Counted from the first letter of the stretch, positions 1 to 9,053 are shown. The stretch is DNA of 64,000 bases from Kribbella rubisoli (GCF_004217145.1 NZ_SHKR01000012.1:1054001-1118000); one strand, 5' to 3'. Translations and numbers: made by a program. Notes: generated by a model not told the origin, from the letters alone.

Positions 1-2
1 CC

Positions 3-1514
3 GCGCGATTCGAACTCCAGATCGGCGCACCGGACTCGACGCACACGATGCTCTCGATCGCCGAGGAGGGAGACCCCGACGACCTCCAGCGCGCACACAT
101 CGACCTGCTGCGAGCAGAAGCCGTCTTCGCCTCGAGCCGTGGCCATGAGGCTCCCGGACTCCTCCTGAGTGCCGCACACCGGCTGGAATCGCTGGACACC
201 AAGCTGGCTCGGGACACCTACCTGGACGCGCTCTCCGCCGCGATGTTCGCCGGGCGCCTTGCCGTTCGCACGGGTGTCGGCGTAGCCGAGGTGGCCCAGG
301 CCGCGCGGCGGACCCCGCGTTCACGCGAGCCGGACCATGGTGACCTGCTCTTTGATGCGCTCGTCACCCGCTTCAGCGACGGTTACACCGCCGCAGTCCC
401 GCTGTCGAAGCGAGCGCTGCGTGCATTCCGTAGTAGCGACCTCACGCTGGAGGACGGGCTGCGATGGTCCTGGCTCGCCGATGCGATCGCGGCGGACCTG
501 TGGGACGACGAGAGTTGGGACGTCCTCGGCGGTCGCCATGTCCGGCTGGCCAGGGGGGCCGGAGCGCTTGGTGAGCTCGTCCTCGCGCTCAACTCGCGCA
601 TCGTTCTCGAGCTGTTCGCAGGTCACTCCGGGACAGCGGTGGCGCTGACAGACGAAGCGAGTGTCGTGACCGAGACGATCGGAGCCGGCTCGATGCCCTA
701 CGGCGCGCTCTGGCTGGCGGCCTGGCAGGGCCGCGAAGAGGCACTCGCGCTGATCGGGGCCTGGGCTGCCGAGGCGGCTGCTCGCGGTGAAGGAATCGGC
801 CAGACGGTGGCGCAGGCAGCCCGCGCCCTGCTCCTCAACGGCTTGAGGCAGTTCGAAGGCGCGATGGCCGAAGCCCGGCTTGCCAGCGAGTCGCCACAGG
901 AACTGGCCGCGTCCAACTGGGGACTGACCGAGTTGATCGAGGCAGCGGTCCGCACCGGCCACGACAAAGTAGCTGCCGACGCGTTCGCACGCCTCTCGCA
1001 GATGACGAGTGCAAGTGGCACGGAGTGGGCACACGGACTGGAAGCTCGGTCCCGTGCGTTGATCAGTGATGACGACAGCGCGGAACCGTTCTACCGCGAG
1101 GCGATCGAGCGGCTCGGCCACACGCGGGTGCGTGCCGAGCTGGCCCGGGCCGGCCTCCTGTACGGCGAGTGGCTGCGCCGCCGGGGCCGCCGCCAGGACG
1201 CGCGTGAACAGTTGCGGGCGGCGCACGAGATGTTCACCGAGATGGGAGCCGAGGCTTTCGCCGAGCGCGCCCGTCATGAGCTCACCGCCGTCGGCGAGAA
1301 GTTGCGCAGGCGCGTCCTCCCTGCCGCCGGCCAGCTGACCGCGCGCGAAGCACAGGTCGCCCGCCTGGCCCGCGACGGGCTGTCCAATCCTGAAATCGGC
1401 GCCCGCCTGTTCCTGAGCCCCCGCACCGTCGAGTACCACCTGGGCAACGTCTTCGCAAAGCTCGGCATCACTTCCCGCCACGAGCTCGACCGTCTACCCA
1501 GCGGCGTCCGATAG
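3..1514 (+). CDS. LuxR-family (LAL-type) regulator, 3' part only
   Basis: The frame is already open at the left edge, so this is the last ~503 residues of a larger protein; the ATG at 48 is internal. It aligns over its whole length with the C-terminal half of the complete regulator at 3083..5830 (shared blocks YGEWLRRRGRR and MGAEAFAERARHEL). The middle is helical and TPR-like. The last ~55 residues are a LuxR/GerE helix-turn-helix, with LTAREAQVARLARDGLSN followed by LSPRTVEYHLGNVF. In this family the N-terminus carries an AAA/STAND ATPase; that part lies outside the window. Target genes are unknown. The convergent neighbour on the other strand is an NDH-2-like gene. Confidence 0.9.
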   Translation, partial: ARFELQIGAPDSTHTMLSIAEEGDPDDLQRAHIDLLRAEAVFASSRGHEAPGLLLSAAHRLESLDTKLARDTYLDALSAAMFAGRLAVRTGVGVAEVAQAARRTPRSREPDHGDLLFDALVTRFSDGYTAAVPLSKRALRAFRSSDLTLEDGLRWSWLADAIAADLWDDESWDVLGGRHVRLARGAGALGELVLALNSRIVLELFAGHSGTAVALTDEASVVTETIGAGSMPYGALWLAAWQGREEALALIGAWAAEAAARGEGIGQTVAQAARALLLNGLRQFEGAMAEARLASESPQELAASNWGLTELIEAAVRTGHDKVAADAFARLSQMTSASGTEWAHGLEARSRALISDDDSAEPFYREAIERLGHTRVRAELARAGLLYGEWLRRRGRRQDAREQLRAAHEMFTEMGAEAFAERARHELTAVGEKLRRRVLPAAGQLTAREAQVARLARDGLSNPEIGARLFLSPRTVEYHLGNVFAKLGITSRHELDRLPSGVR

Positions 1515-1583
1515 CGATCGACGAGATCCTCGTGTCAGCGCGGGTGCGGCCGGCGCGTCGTACTTTCGATCGGCCCCGGCACG

Positions 1584-2885
1584 TCAGACCTCCTGGCTCA
1601 TGATGGACGGGCTGGTGCAGTCGAGCCGCACTCGACGTGCGTCGATCAGGCCGAGCTGTACTGCTCGCGGCGGCATGATCGTATTGACAGCCCAATCTGT
1701 TGAGGTACGAGTGCGGTTGCCCGGCAGGGAGTAGAGGTGGTACCCGCGGGTGACTGTCTTGGCGGCCAGGCCGGAGAGCGGGATGTGCAGCGGGTTCGCG
1801 GCCGCCTGGCGGCCACCGAGATCAACCAGGAAGCCGAGGTCGTGATGCTTGTAGGTCTGCAGGTCCTCCCCTCGCAGCGAGGCCGCGACGTTGCGGGCCA
1901 CCAGTTTGCCCTGCCGCTGGGCGTGCTGCGCGGTCATACCCGTGATCGACCCCGGACGCGTGACATCGGGCACCGCCGCGCAGTCCCCGACGGCGAAGAC
2001 GTGCGCGCGGCCGCGCACCAGGAGTGTCTCGTGGACCTGGAGCCGGCCATGATCGGTGGGCAATGACAGCGCGTCGACGAGTGGGTCCGGGCGTACGCCG
2101 ACGCACCAGATCAGAGATCGGGTCGTGATCTGTTCACCAGTGGTCATCTGCAAGCATTCGGGCCCTGCGTAGCCGACGGATTGCCCGAGACGTACTTCGA
2201 CACCACGCTTGCGCAGGACCCGCTCGGCGGTCTTCGACATGCGCGGGCTGAGTCCCGGAAGGAGCCGATCGGCGAGGTCGGCAACCAGCCAGCGCACCGG
2301 CTGGTTGCGCAGGGCAGGAAGCTGACGAACCAGGCGTGTGGTCAACAGTTGGCCCTGCGCGACGACCTCGGTGCCGGTATAGCCGGCGCCGATCACGACG
2401 AACGTGCACCTTGCGTCACGCTCGTCGCGGTCGTTGGTGACGGCCGCGAGCTCCAGTTGGCGGGTGATGTGATCGCGCAGGAACAACGCCTCGGAGATGC
2501 TACGGAACCCGTGGGCGTACTCGGCCACCCCCGGGATCGGGAGCAGCTTGTTCACGCTGCCCGCGGCGAGTACGAGACGATCGAAGTCCGTTACGCTGAG
2601 CCGCCCCTCGGGGTCGGCCCATTCGACCCGGTGACCGTCGATGTCGATGTGCGTGGCGGTCCCCAGCAGCAGTTTCACCTTCGGCAGCCGGTCGGGCAGG
2701 GACACGCAGATACGGCGCGGTTCGAGGATCCCTGCCGCCACCTCGGGCAGCAACGGAACATAGAGAAAGTAGTCGGTCGGATTGATCAGCACGATCTCGG
2801 CGTCGGGAGCGTGCTTCTGCAGACCTCTGGCGGCGTGGTACCCCGCGAACCCGGCACCCACGATCACTACGCGTGGAACGCTCAT
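1584..2885 (-). CDS. NDH-2-like NAD(P)/FAD pyridine nucleotide-disulfide oxidoreductase
   Basis: This 433-residue protein has the two-dinucleotide layout of type II NADH dehydrogenases and related flavoproteins. GAGFAG near residue 10 should bind FAD, GAGYTG near residue 166 should bind NAD(P)H, and VFAVGDCA near residue 300 is the second FAD motif. The expected role is non-proton-pumping transfer of electrons from NADH to quinone at the inner face of the membrane. No redox cysteine pair of the disulfide-reductase type is seen, which fits NDH-2. No obvious C-terminal membrane anchor is visible. ATG start at 2885; it is divergent from the LAL regulator at 3083 and convergent with the one ending at 1514. 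The natural acceptor cannot be told from sequence. Confidence 0.85.
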   Translation of the reverse strand: MSVPRVVIVGAGFAGYHAARGLQKHAPDAEIVLINPTDYFLYVPLLPEVAAGILEPRRICVSLPDRLPKVKLLLGTATHIDIDGHRVEWADPEGRLSVTDFDRLVLAAGSVNKLLPIPGVAEYAHGFRSISEALFLRDHITRQLELAAVTNDRDERDARCTFVVIGAGYTGTEVVAQGQLLTTRLVRQLPALRNQPVRWLVADLADRLLPGLSPRMSKTAERVLRKRGVEVRLGQSVGYAGPECLQMTTGEQITTRSLIWCVGVRPDPLVDALSLPTDHGRLQVHETLLVRGRAHVFAVGDCAAVPDVTRPGSITGMTAQHAQRQGKLVARNVAASLRGEDLQTYKHHDLGFLVDLGGRQAAANPLHIPLSGLAAKTVTRGYHLYSLPGNRTRTSTDWAVNTIMPPRAVQLGLIDARRVRLDCTSPSIMSQEV

Positions 2886-2995
2886 TGATGGTCAGGGGCG
2901 CCGGAACGGGAGGAACCCGGTTCCCCGTCCTCCTCTCGAACGGTACGGCGGAGTCTTCCGCCTCCGGATCAGCCTGCAGGCCGGCAGCGGTGCAT

Positions 2996-3013
2996 CGCAT
3001 CCGGGAGGCACGG
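2996..3013. repeat. 18-bp repeat shared with 10587..10604
   Basis: CGCATCCGGGAGGCACGG occurs exactly here, upstream of the LAL regulator, and again at 10587..10604 upstream of the small gene at 10326..10514. Flanking bases match only loosely. Function unknown; it may be a remnant of a dispersed repeat or a shared protein-binding site. Confidence 0.4.
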
Positions 3014-3082
3014 GGCCGATTCACCGGGGCTGTCGGGTCAGGCGCTCTTGGCCGCGGAATCGAAGAGGGCTACGTTTCAAAG

Positions 3083-5830
3083 ATGTTGGTTGATCGGCGC
3101 ACCGAGTGCCGTCACCTCGACGAACTGCTGGACACCGTGCGAAACGGCACCAGCCGGTCGGTGCTGATCCGGGGAGATGTCGGGATCGGCAAGTCGGCGT
3201 TGCTGGAGTATCTGGTGGCCGAGGCATCGGGGTGCCGGGTGGTGCGGGTGGCCGGGGTGCAGGCCGAGTCTGAGCTGGCGTTCGCCGGACTGCATCAGCT
3301 GTGCGCGCCTTTGCTGGATCGCCTCGATCGGATTCCGGTGCCACAACACGACGCGCTTGGCACGGCGTTCGGTCTCCGGACAGGCCCCGCGCCGGACCGC
3401 TTTCTGGTGGGTTTGGCCGTGTTGAGTCTGCTGGCTGCCGCGGCGGCGGAGCGTCCGTTGATCTGTGTGGTCGATGACGCGCAGTGGCTGGACAGGATCT
3501 CGGCTGAGTCTCTTACGTTCGTGGGTCGTCGCTTGGTGGCCGAGTCGGTCGGGCTGGTGTTCGCGTCGCGTGACCCGGTGGATGAGCAGGTGTTCGCCGG
3601 GCTGCCGCAGTTGGTGCTGGACGGGCTGCTTCCAGACGATGCGCGAGAGCTGCTCGCGGTGGTGATTCCCGGATCATTGGACGAGCAGGTTCGCGACCGG
3701 ATCGTCGCCGAGACGCGCGGAAACCCGCTTGCTTTGATCGAGCTGCCACAGGAGGTGAGCTACGCCCAACTGGCTGGTGGTTTCGGCTTGCTGGACGCCA
3801 AGAGCCTGACGGGACGGATCGAAGACAGCTTCCGGCGCCGACTCACGCCGCTGTCGCCTGATCTGCGCCGGTTGCTCCTCGTCGCCGCCATCGAGCCGAT
3901 GGGGCAACCTGCGCTGGTACTCCGGGCAGCTCAGCGGCTCGGTATCGCCGCCGACACGATGGACCTGCCCGAGTTCGCAGGCCTGCTGCGAACGGGGGAG
4001 CGGATCACGTTCCGCCATCCGCTGGTGCGCTCGGCCATCTACGCAGAGGCGACCCCGGAGGAACGCCGGAAGACACATCGTGCGCTGGCCGAAGTCACGG
4101 ACCCGGCCGGCGACGCCGATCGCCGGGTGTGGCACTTGGCCCACGCCGCGAGCGGCCCGGACGAAAACGTGGCCGCCGAGTTGGAGCGGTCGGCCGGCCG
4201 GGCCGGCGCGCGGGGTGGGCTTGCGGCGGCCGCCGCGTTCCTCGAGCGCGCCGCGCGGCTGACGGTCGACCCTGCGCACCGTTCTGCCCGGGCGCTGGAC
4301 GCTGCACAGGCCAAGCTCCAGGCGGGCGCGTTCCAGGCGGCAGTCGACCTGCTCGCCATGGCCGAATCCGGCCCGTTGAGTGAACTCGAGCAGGCGCGCG
4401 TCGACCTCATGCGGGCCCAGCTCGCGTTCGTCACGAGTCGGGGAAAGGACGCGCCCCCGCTGCTGTTGAAGGCTGCCAAACGCCTCGAGCCGATCGACAT
4501 CGAGCTGTGCCGGGCGACGTACTTGGACGGGCTGACCGCCGCGATGTTCGTGGGCGCGCTGGCCAGTCCAGGAGGCGGCACCATGGATGTGGCCCGCGCT
4601 GCCGGTACGGCGCCGCAACCGCTGCACCGCTTGCGGGCCCCCGACCTCCTGCTGGACGGCCTGGCAGCCAACTTCAACGACGGATATGCGGCCGCAGCGC
4701 CGATGCTGCGGCAGGCTCTGGCTGTTTTCGGCACCGATATGTCTCCCGACGAGGAACTGCGATGGCTGTGGCTGGGGACCGAGGCCGCGTTGCATCTGTG
4801 GGACGACGAGGCGTGGCACACGCTCTCGGCTCGGTACGTCGAGCTCGCGCGTGCGGGCGGCGCGTTGAGTGAGCTCCCCCTGGCCCTCAGCACGCGCGCG
4901 TACATGCTGCTCTTCGCTGGCGACCTGGCCGCGGCGACGTCACTGGTCGACGAGGGACATGCGGTGACCGAGGCCACGGGCAGCAGCCTGGCGCCGTACA
5001 GCGCCATGGCCCTGGCCGCGTTGTCCGGACGGCAGGACGAGGCGTCGGCCCTGATCGAGACCACGATCAGAGAAGTGACTCGCCGAGGCGAAGGCATCGG
5101 GATAGCCGTCGCGCACTGGACGAACGCGGTCCTGTGCAACGGGCTCGGCAACTACCCCGAGGCGGCGACCGCCGCCGAGGAGGCACTCCGTCACCAGGAG
5201 TACCCCGGTCTTCGGTACCCCGGAGTGGCGAACTGGGCCGTGACCGAGCTGATCGAGGCAGCCGTGCGCAGCGGCAGGCATGAGACCGCCGCCGAGGCCT
5301 TCGACTGGATCGCCACGATGACGGGGGCCAGTCGCACCGAGTGGGCGCTGGGGTTGGAGGCGCGGTGCCGCGCTCTGCTGACCGAGGGCGAAGGCGCCGA
5401 GAAGCTGTATCAGGAGGCGATCGCGCGGCTGCGACGTACGCGGGTGCGTGGAGAGCTGGCGCGGGCCACGTTGCTGTACGGGGAGTGGCTGCGCCGACGG
5501 GGTCGCCGCGTGGACGCGCGAGACCAGCTGCGCATGGCGCACGAGATGTTCAGCTCGATGGGCGCAGAGGCGTTCGCCGAGCGGGCGCGCCATGAACTGG
5601 TGTCCACGGGGGAGAAGGCGCGTAAGCGGACGGTGTCCACCAGCAGTCAGCTCACGGAGCGGGAGACTCAGGTCACTCGGTTGGCTCGCGACGGGCTTTC
5701 CAATCCCGAGATCAGCACCCGGCTCTTCTTGAGTCCGCGCACTGTCGAGTACCACCTGGGAAACGTCTTCGCCAAGCTCGGCATCAGGTCCCGCCACGAG
5801 CTCAGCCGCTGGTCCGGGGGCCTCCGGTAA
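3083..5830 (+). CDS. LuxR-family LAL regulator with N-terminal ATPase
   Basis: Complete 915-residue LAL-type transcriptional regulator. Residues 31-38 read GDVGIGKS (Walker A) and about 126-132 read LICVVDD (Walker B), giving an AAA/STAND ATPase. A long helical, TPR-like middle follows. The last ~55 residues are a LuxR DNA-binding helix-turn-helix (LTERETQVTRLARDGLSN, then TVEYHLGNVF). The frame is open back to 2873, but only from ATG 3083 does the sequence resemble the family N-terminus (LVDRRTECRHLDELL), so I chose that start; its ribosome site is weak. It is a paralogue of the regulator ending at 1514. Such proteins usually respond to a small molecule; the ligand and target are unknown. 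Confidence 0.88.
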   Translation: MLVDRRTECRHLDELLDTVRNGTSRSVLIRGDVGIGKSALLEYLVAEASGCRVVRVAGVQAESELAFAGLHQLCAPLLDRLDRIPVPQHDALGTAFGLRTGPAPDRFLVGLAVLSLLAAAAAERPLICVVDDAQWLDRISAESLTFVGRRLVAESVGLVFASRDPVDEQVFAGLPQLVLDGLLPDDARELLAVVIPGSLDEQVRDRIVAETRGNPLALIELPQEVSYAQLAGGFGLLDAKSLTGRIEDSFRRRLTPLSPDLRRLLLVAAIEPMGQPALVLRAAQRLGIAADTMDLPEFAGLLRTGERITFRHPLVRSAIYAEATPEERRKTHRALAEVTDPAGDADRRVWHLAHAASGPDENVAAELERSAGRAGARGGLAAAAAFLERAARLTVDPAHRSARALDAAQAKLQAGAFQAAVDLLAMAESGPLSELEQARVDLMRAQLAFVTSRGKDAPPLLLKAAKRLEPIDIELCRATYLDGLTAAMFVGALASPGGGTMDVARAAGTAPQPLHRLRAPDLLLDGLAANFNDGYAAAAPMLRQALAVFGTDMSPDEELRWLWLGTEAALHLWDDEAWHTLSARYVELARAGGALSELPLALSTRAYMLLFAGDLAAATSLVDEGHAVTEATGSSLAPYSAMALAALSGRQDEASALIETTIREVTRRGEGIGIAVAHWTNAVLCNGLGNYPEAATAAEEALRHQEYPGLRYPGVANWAVTELIEAAVRSGRHETAAEAFDWIATMTGASRTEWALGLEARCRALLTEGEGAEKLYQEAIARLRRTRVRGELARATLLYGEWLRRRGRRVDARDQLRMAHEMFSSMGAEAFAERARHELVSTGEKARKRTVSTSSQLTERETQVTRLARDGLSNPEISTRLFLSPRTVEYHLGNVFAKLGIRSRHELSRWSGGLR

Positions 5831-5936
5831 CGAGGTCCTGGGCAGTCAGGCCCGCTGCCGAACCCCGGGTGGAAACCCAGGGTGTCCACGGGGGCCAGGG
5901 GCACTGACGTGGCGCCATGGTGATGCCATGCGAACG

Positions 5937-5954
5937 GCCGCGGAATACCGCGGC
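5937..5954. promoter_or_regulatory. perfect inverted repeat upstream of SDR gene
   Basis: GCCGCGG-AATA-CCGCGGC is a perfect 7-bp inverted repeat with a 4-base centre, ending 23 bases before the SDR start codon and just upstream of its GGAGGAG ribosome site. It could be a repressor operator or a hairpin in the leader. No protein can be assigned. Confidence 0.4.
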
Positions 5955-5977
5955 ATCCTGAGCGGAGGAGAATCGAC

Positions 5978-6727
5978 ATGGCCAATCCAGACCCCAGCAA
6001 TCTTCCCCGGGTCGCGGTCGTCACCGGCGGGTCGGGCGGCATCGGCCGCGAGGTCTCACACCGGTTGGCCGCCGACGGGATGAGCGTGCTGGTGCACTAC
6101 GCGGGCAATCAGGTCACGGCCGACGAGATCGTCAAGTCGATCTCGGACGCCGGCGGGACCGCAAGCAGCTACGGAGCCGACGTCGCCGACGAGCTGCAGG
6201 TCGCTGAGCTGTTCGACACCGCGGAGCAGTTGTACGGCGGTGTCGACGTGGTGGTGCACACCGCCGGCATCATGCTGCTGTCGCGGCTGACCGAGTTCAA
6301 TCTCGAGGACCTGGACCGGATGCATCGCATCAACATTCGCGGCACGTTCCTCGTCAACCAGCAGGCCGCCCGCCGCATCCGGCGGGGCGGGGCGATCGTC
6401 AACTTCTCGTCTTCGGTCGTCAAGCTCGCTTTCGAGGGCTACACCGGCTACGCGGCCACCAAGGGCGCTGTGGACGCGATGACCCTGATCCTGGCCAAGG
6501 AACTCCGCGGCCGCGATGTCACGGTGAACGCCGTAGCGCCCGGCCCGACGGCGACCGCACTGTTCCTCGACGGCAAGGACCAGGCCACCATCGACACATT
6601 GGCAAACCTCGCTCCGCTGCAGCGGCTCGGCGTACCGAGCGACATCGCCGAGGCCGTCTCCTTCATCGCCGGACCCGCCCGATGGGTCAACGGGCAGGTC
6701 GTTTACGTCAACGGCGGCGTCGTGTGA
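5978..6727 (+). CDS. SDR-family NAD(P)-dependent oxidoreductase
   Basis: A 249-residue classical short-chain dehydrogenase/reductase, close to the usual 250. The cofactor motif TGGSGGIG lies near residues 13-20 and the catalytic Tyr-Lys pair in YAATK near residue 158, preceded by the catalytic serine in NFSSSVV. The C-terminus WVNGQVVYVNGGVV is typical of the 3-oxoacyl reductase-like branch. Start ATG 5978 has a strong GGAGGAG ribosome site. The substrate cannot be assigned. It is followed by a wrecked second SDR gene at 6765. Confidence 0.9.
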   Translation: MANPDPSNLPRVAVVTGGSGGIGREVSHRLAADGMSVLVHYAGNQVTADEIVKSISDAGGTASSYGADVADELQVAELFDTAEQLYGGVDVVVHTAGIMLLSRLTEFNLEDLDRMHRINIRGTFLVNQQAARRIRRGGAIVNFSSSVVKLAFEGYTGYAATKGAVDAMTLILAKELRGRDVTVNAVAPGPTATALFLDGKDQATIDTLANLAPLQRLGVPSDIAEAVSFIAGPARWVNGQVVYVNGGVV

Positions 6728-6764
6728 GGCTCCGGCCTTCCCAATCACCACCAGGAGATCAGCC

Positions 6765-6883
6765 ATGTCCAAGCACATCATCGTGACCGGCGCCTCGAGC
6801 GGAACGAGCTGGGCGACCAGGTCCGGGAAGAGTTCTACCAGCGAATCGGCCTCGCCGATCTGCTCGCCCCTCGCGTGCAGTGA
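6765..6883 (+). pseudogene. SDR gene with large internal deletion
   Basis: ATG 6765 begins a typical SDR N-terminus (MSKHIIVTGASSG) with a good CAGGAGA ribosome site. Directly after the first glycine motif the sequence jumps to another frame (codons from 6803) reading GDQVREEFYQRIGLADLLAP and stopping with TGA at 6881, which resembles an SDR C-terminus. About 200 codons of the middle are missing and the two ends are out of frame. The assignment of the 3' part to the same gene is inference. Confidence 0.6.
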
Positions 6884-6947
6884 GCCTGCAGGCGAGGGGC
6901 TTCGAGGCTCTGAAACGGCGCCATCGCGGCGAGCGCGTCGGGCGCCA

Positions 6948-7031
6948 GCCACCGGTGCCGTGCAACAGCAGAAGAGGTGGAGCGCCTGAGTCCGGTAGCC
7001 AGACCTGCGCGCGCTGAAGCTCGGCGTTCAT
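6948..7031 (-). pseudogene. N-terminal stub of an MhqD-like carboxylesterase
   Basis: ATG 7031 overlaps the TGA of the dioxygenase gene (ATGA), the arrangement of a translationally coupled second gene. Only 28 residues remain; they include PPLLLLHGTGG, the oxyanion-hole motif that opens phospholipase/carboxylesterase-type alpha/beta hydrolases. After this the frame becomes unrelated. In Bacillus, MhqO-type dioxygenases sit with MhqD-type esterases, so the stub is likely the remains of such a partner, removed by the same event that damaged the SDR gene at 6765. Confidence 0.6.
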
Positions 7032-8002
7032 CGGTGGACGTCTTCCGGTTGCGGCGGCAGTGGTACTCGCAGCGTCGGCAGGGAAGCCTGGATCTGCTCG
7101 CGGTTCGGCTCCAGCCACGGCGGAAGTTTGAGATGCTGGCCGAGCTCCAGCAGCGGTTCGTCCACGGTGAATCCGGGCTGGTCGGTCGCGATCTCCAGCA
7201 GGACGCCGCCGGGTTCGCGGAAGTAGATCGAGGTGAAGTACTGCCGATCGAGGATTTCGGTGACCTGGATACCCGCCTCGATCAGCTCGAGGCGCCACCT
7301 GGCCTGGGTCTCTCCGTCAGGGGCCCTGAAGGCGATGTGGTGGACTGTCCCGGCCGCCTGCAGTCCCCGGGAGGCCTTGCTGGGAAGGACATCCACCGCG
7401 GTTCCGGATTCTTCTCGCGACATCACGAACCGGGTCCGGTCGGAGGTGTTGTGGCCGTACTGCATCCCGAGCATGCCGCCGAGCATCTCGGCGGTGGGCT
7501 CGAGCAACAGCTCCGTCATCGTCACCGAGAACAGGCCCCGGATCGCGTTGTCGGACGGCACTGCGGCAGCGCCGTCCCACCCCGAGCGGGAATCATCGCC
7601 GGAGGCGACCAACTCGATCACCAATCCGTCGGGATCCCGCAACCGCAGTACCTCTTCGTCGGAGCGCGCAACGGGATCGTCCGCGTCGACACCGAGTGCC
7701 TTGAGGCGTGTCTGCCACCAGCCGAGCGACTCCGGCGGGACGCTGAAGGCGGTGGCCGTGGTCATGCCGACTCCTTGTCTGCCTGCGTGGACTCCTGGCC
7801 AGGGAAAGAACGTCAGGAGAGTGGACGGCCGGCCCGATTCATCACCGTAGTACAGGTGGTAAGTGTCCGGAGCGTCGAAGTTGACCGTCCGCTTGACCAG
7901 GCGCAGCCCCAGCACTGTCGTGTAGAAGTCGACGTTGCGTTGCGGATCCTCCGCAATCGCAGTGACGTGATGAAGCCCGTGTGGTGCGACCGTGTGAGCC
8001 AT
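7028..8002 (-). CDS. ring-cleaving dioxygenase (VOC superfamily, MhqO/LinE-like)
   Basis: At 324 residues it has the two-module vicinal oxygen chelate fold of MhqO/LinE-type hydroquinone dioxygenases. Candidate iron ligands are the histidine in GLHHVTA near residue 10, the histidine in VHHIAFR in the second module, and the glutamate in GGVLLEIATD near residue 275. The family opens hydroquinone or catechol rings with oxygen and often protects against quinones. ATG 8002 has a GAAAGGA ribosome site. The gene was coupled to an esterase that is now only a stub (6948..7031), so the pathway is probably damaged though this gene looks intact. Confidence 0.85.
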   Translation of the reverse strand: MAHTVAPHGLHHVTAIAEDPQRNVDFYTTVLGLRLVKRTVNFDAPDTYHLYYGDESGRPSTLLTFFPWPGVHAGRQGVGMTTATAFSVPPESLGWWQTRLKALGVDADDPVARSDEEVLRLRDPDGLVIELVASGDDSRSGWDGAAAVPSDNAIRGLFSVTMTELLLEPTAEMLGGMLGMQYGHNTSDRTRFVMSREESGTAVDVLPSKASRGLQAAGTVHHIAFRAPDGETQARWRLELIEAGIQVTEILDRQYFTSIYFREPGGVLLEIATDQPGFTVDEPLLELGQHLKLPPWLEPNREQIQASLPTLRVPLPPQPEDVHR

Positions 8003-8038
8003 CTCGCTGTCCTTTCTTTCCGTGCCGGTCGGGGGGTG

Positions 8039-8890
8039 TCACATCAGCATCGTCCGCAGCCAAGCCGCCGTGCTGGCCAGTGTGGGCGCGCTGTCGAACT
8101 CCGCGTCCTCGTGCCCTGCGTTGGCCAGGAGCTCGAACCGGCTTCGTGCGCCGGCATGAGCGAGTGCCTGGTGGAGGGAGAGACCCTCCGAGGAGAGAAC
8201 TATCCGGTCGCGATCACCGTGGGCGATCAGAAACGGTGGTGCCTGCGGCGATACCCGCGAAAGCAGACTGAATCCGCGGGCCCGCTCGGCCAGCTCTGCC
8301 GGATCAGAAATGCCCAGCAGCTCCGCCTCGAACCGGAACGGCACAAGTCTTGCCTCGAGCTCGCTGCGCGCCGCCGACGACTCGAGATCTGCCGGGCCGA
8401 ACCAGTGGACTACTGCCTGCACAGCACTGGACTGGTCGAGGTTGCCGCCGACCGCACCCTCCAGCGCCGTGTCGCCTTCGGACAAAGCCAGCAGGGAGCC
8501 CAGGTACGCTCCCGCCGAACTGCCCCAGATGCCGAGTCGCCGAGTGGGGAGCCCGAGGCGGGACTCGTGGGCGCGCAGCCATCGCACAGCTCCCTTGAGA
8601 TCGTGTAGCTGCTGGGGAAACACAGCGTGCGGTGCCAGCCGGTAGTCGACCGAGACAACGGTCACGCCGTACGCCGTGAGGGGGCCGAGGCGCTTGGCGC
8701 CGTCCTCAACTTTGTTGCCGCGGATCCATCCGCCGCCGTGTGCGTACACGACGACCGGCGCGTCCGGTCCGGCGGAACGGTAGATGTCGAGGCGCAGCTC
8801 GGCACCATCGACGGTTGCGTATACGAGGTCACGTTCGACCACGATGTCGTGCTCGTCGTCGGTCGTCCCGAGTCCCGCTCGCCATGACAT
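8039..8890 (-). CDS. alpha/beta hydrolase, hormone-sensitive lipase-like esterase
   Basis: A 283-residue esterase. HGGGW near residue 55 is the oxyanion hole of the hormone-sensitive-lipase group, GSSAG is the nucleophile elbow, and HGDRD plus NAGHEDAEF supply the acid and histidine region. ATG 8890 was chosen over a GTG 183 bases upstream because it has a GGGAGG ribosome site. No signal peptide is seen, so it should act in the cytoplasm. It lies just upstream of the dioxygenase on the same strand (36 bases) and may be co-transcribed with it. Substrate unknown. Confidence 0.87.
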   Translation of the reverse strand: MSWRAGLGTTDDEHDIVVERDLVYATVDGAELRLDIYRSAGPDAPVVVYAHGGGWIRGNKVEDGAKRLGPLTAYGVTVVSVDYRLAPHAVFPQQLHDLKGAVRWLRAHESRLGLPTRRLGIWGSSAGAYLGSLLALSEGDTALEGAVGGNLDQSSAVQAVVHWFGPADLESSAARSELEARLVPFRFEAELLGISDPAELAERARGFSLLSRVSPQAPPFLIAHGDRDRIVLSSEGLSLHQALAHAGARSRFELLANAGHEDAEFDSAPTLASTAAWLRTMLM

Positions 8891-9033
8891 GTCGGAGCCT
8901 CCCGAGATGGGTGATTGCTCTGCGGACAAGGTCACTGTCGCACTGCAGGCCCCTTCATCGACCCCGTGAGGCCCCGGGGTGCTTCCCCAGTCGGCCCGAT
9001 GAGGGCGTCGCGTGCAGGTGCCCTGGTCAGGGG

Positions 9034-9053
9034 ACCCGGGATCGAACCCGGGG
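9034..9053. repeat. palindromic element, copy 1
   Basis: ACCCGGGATCGAACCCGGGG is a near-palindrome 87 bases before the lipoprotein start at 9141. A copy with one change lies at 11316..11335, 77 bases before the paralogous lipoprotein. A second shared block, TGTGGATC(C/G)GTCAG, lies closer to each gene (9088..9101 and 11371..11384). Together they look like a duplicated promoter region. Confidence 0.55.

Noticed and set aside
321..1481. 386-codon open frame on the minus strand
   Set aside because: Antisense to the LAL regulator, with no motif and no ribosome site; the regulator frame has clear homology.
9022..9053. tRNA-like 3' end on the minus strand (TTCGATC loop between CCGGG stems, then TCCCCTG-ACCA)
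   Set aside because: It looks like a T-arm plus acceptor and CCA, but no 5' half exists, the opposing 5' acceptor strand is absent, and the element recurs with a changed loop at 11316 upstream of a paralogous gene. A duplicated promoter palindrome explains it better.
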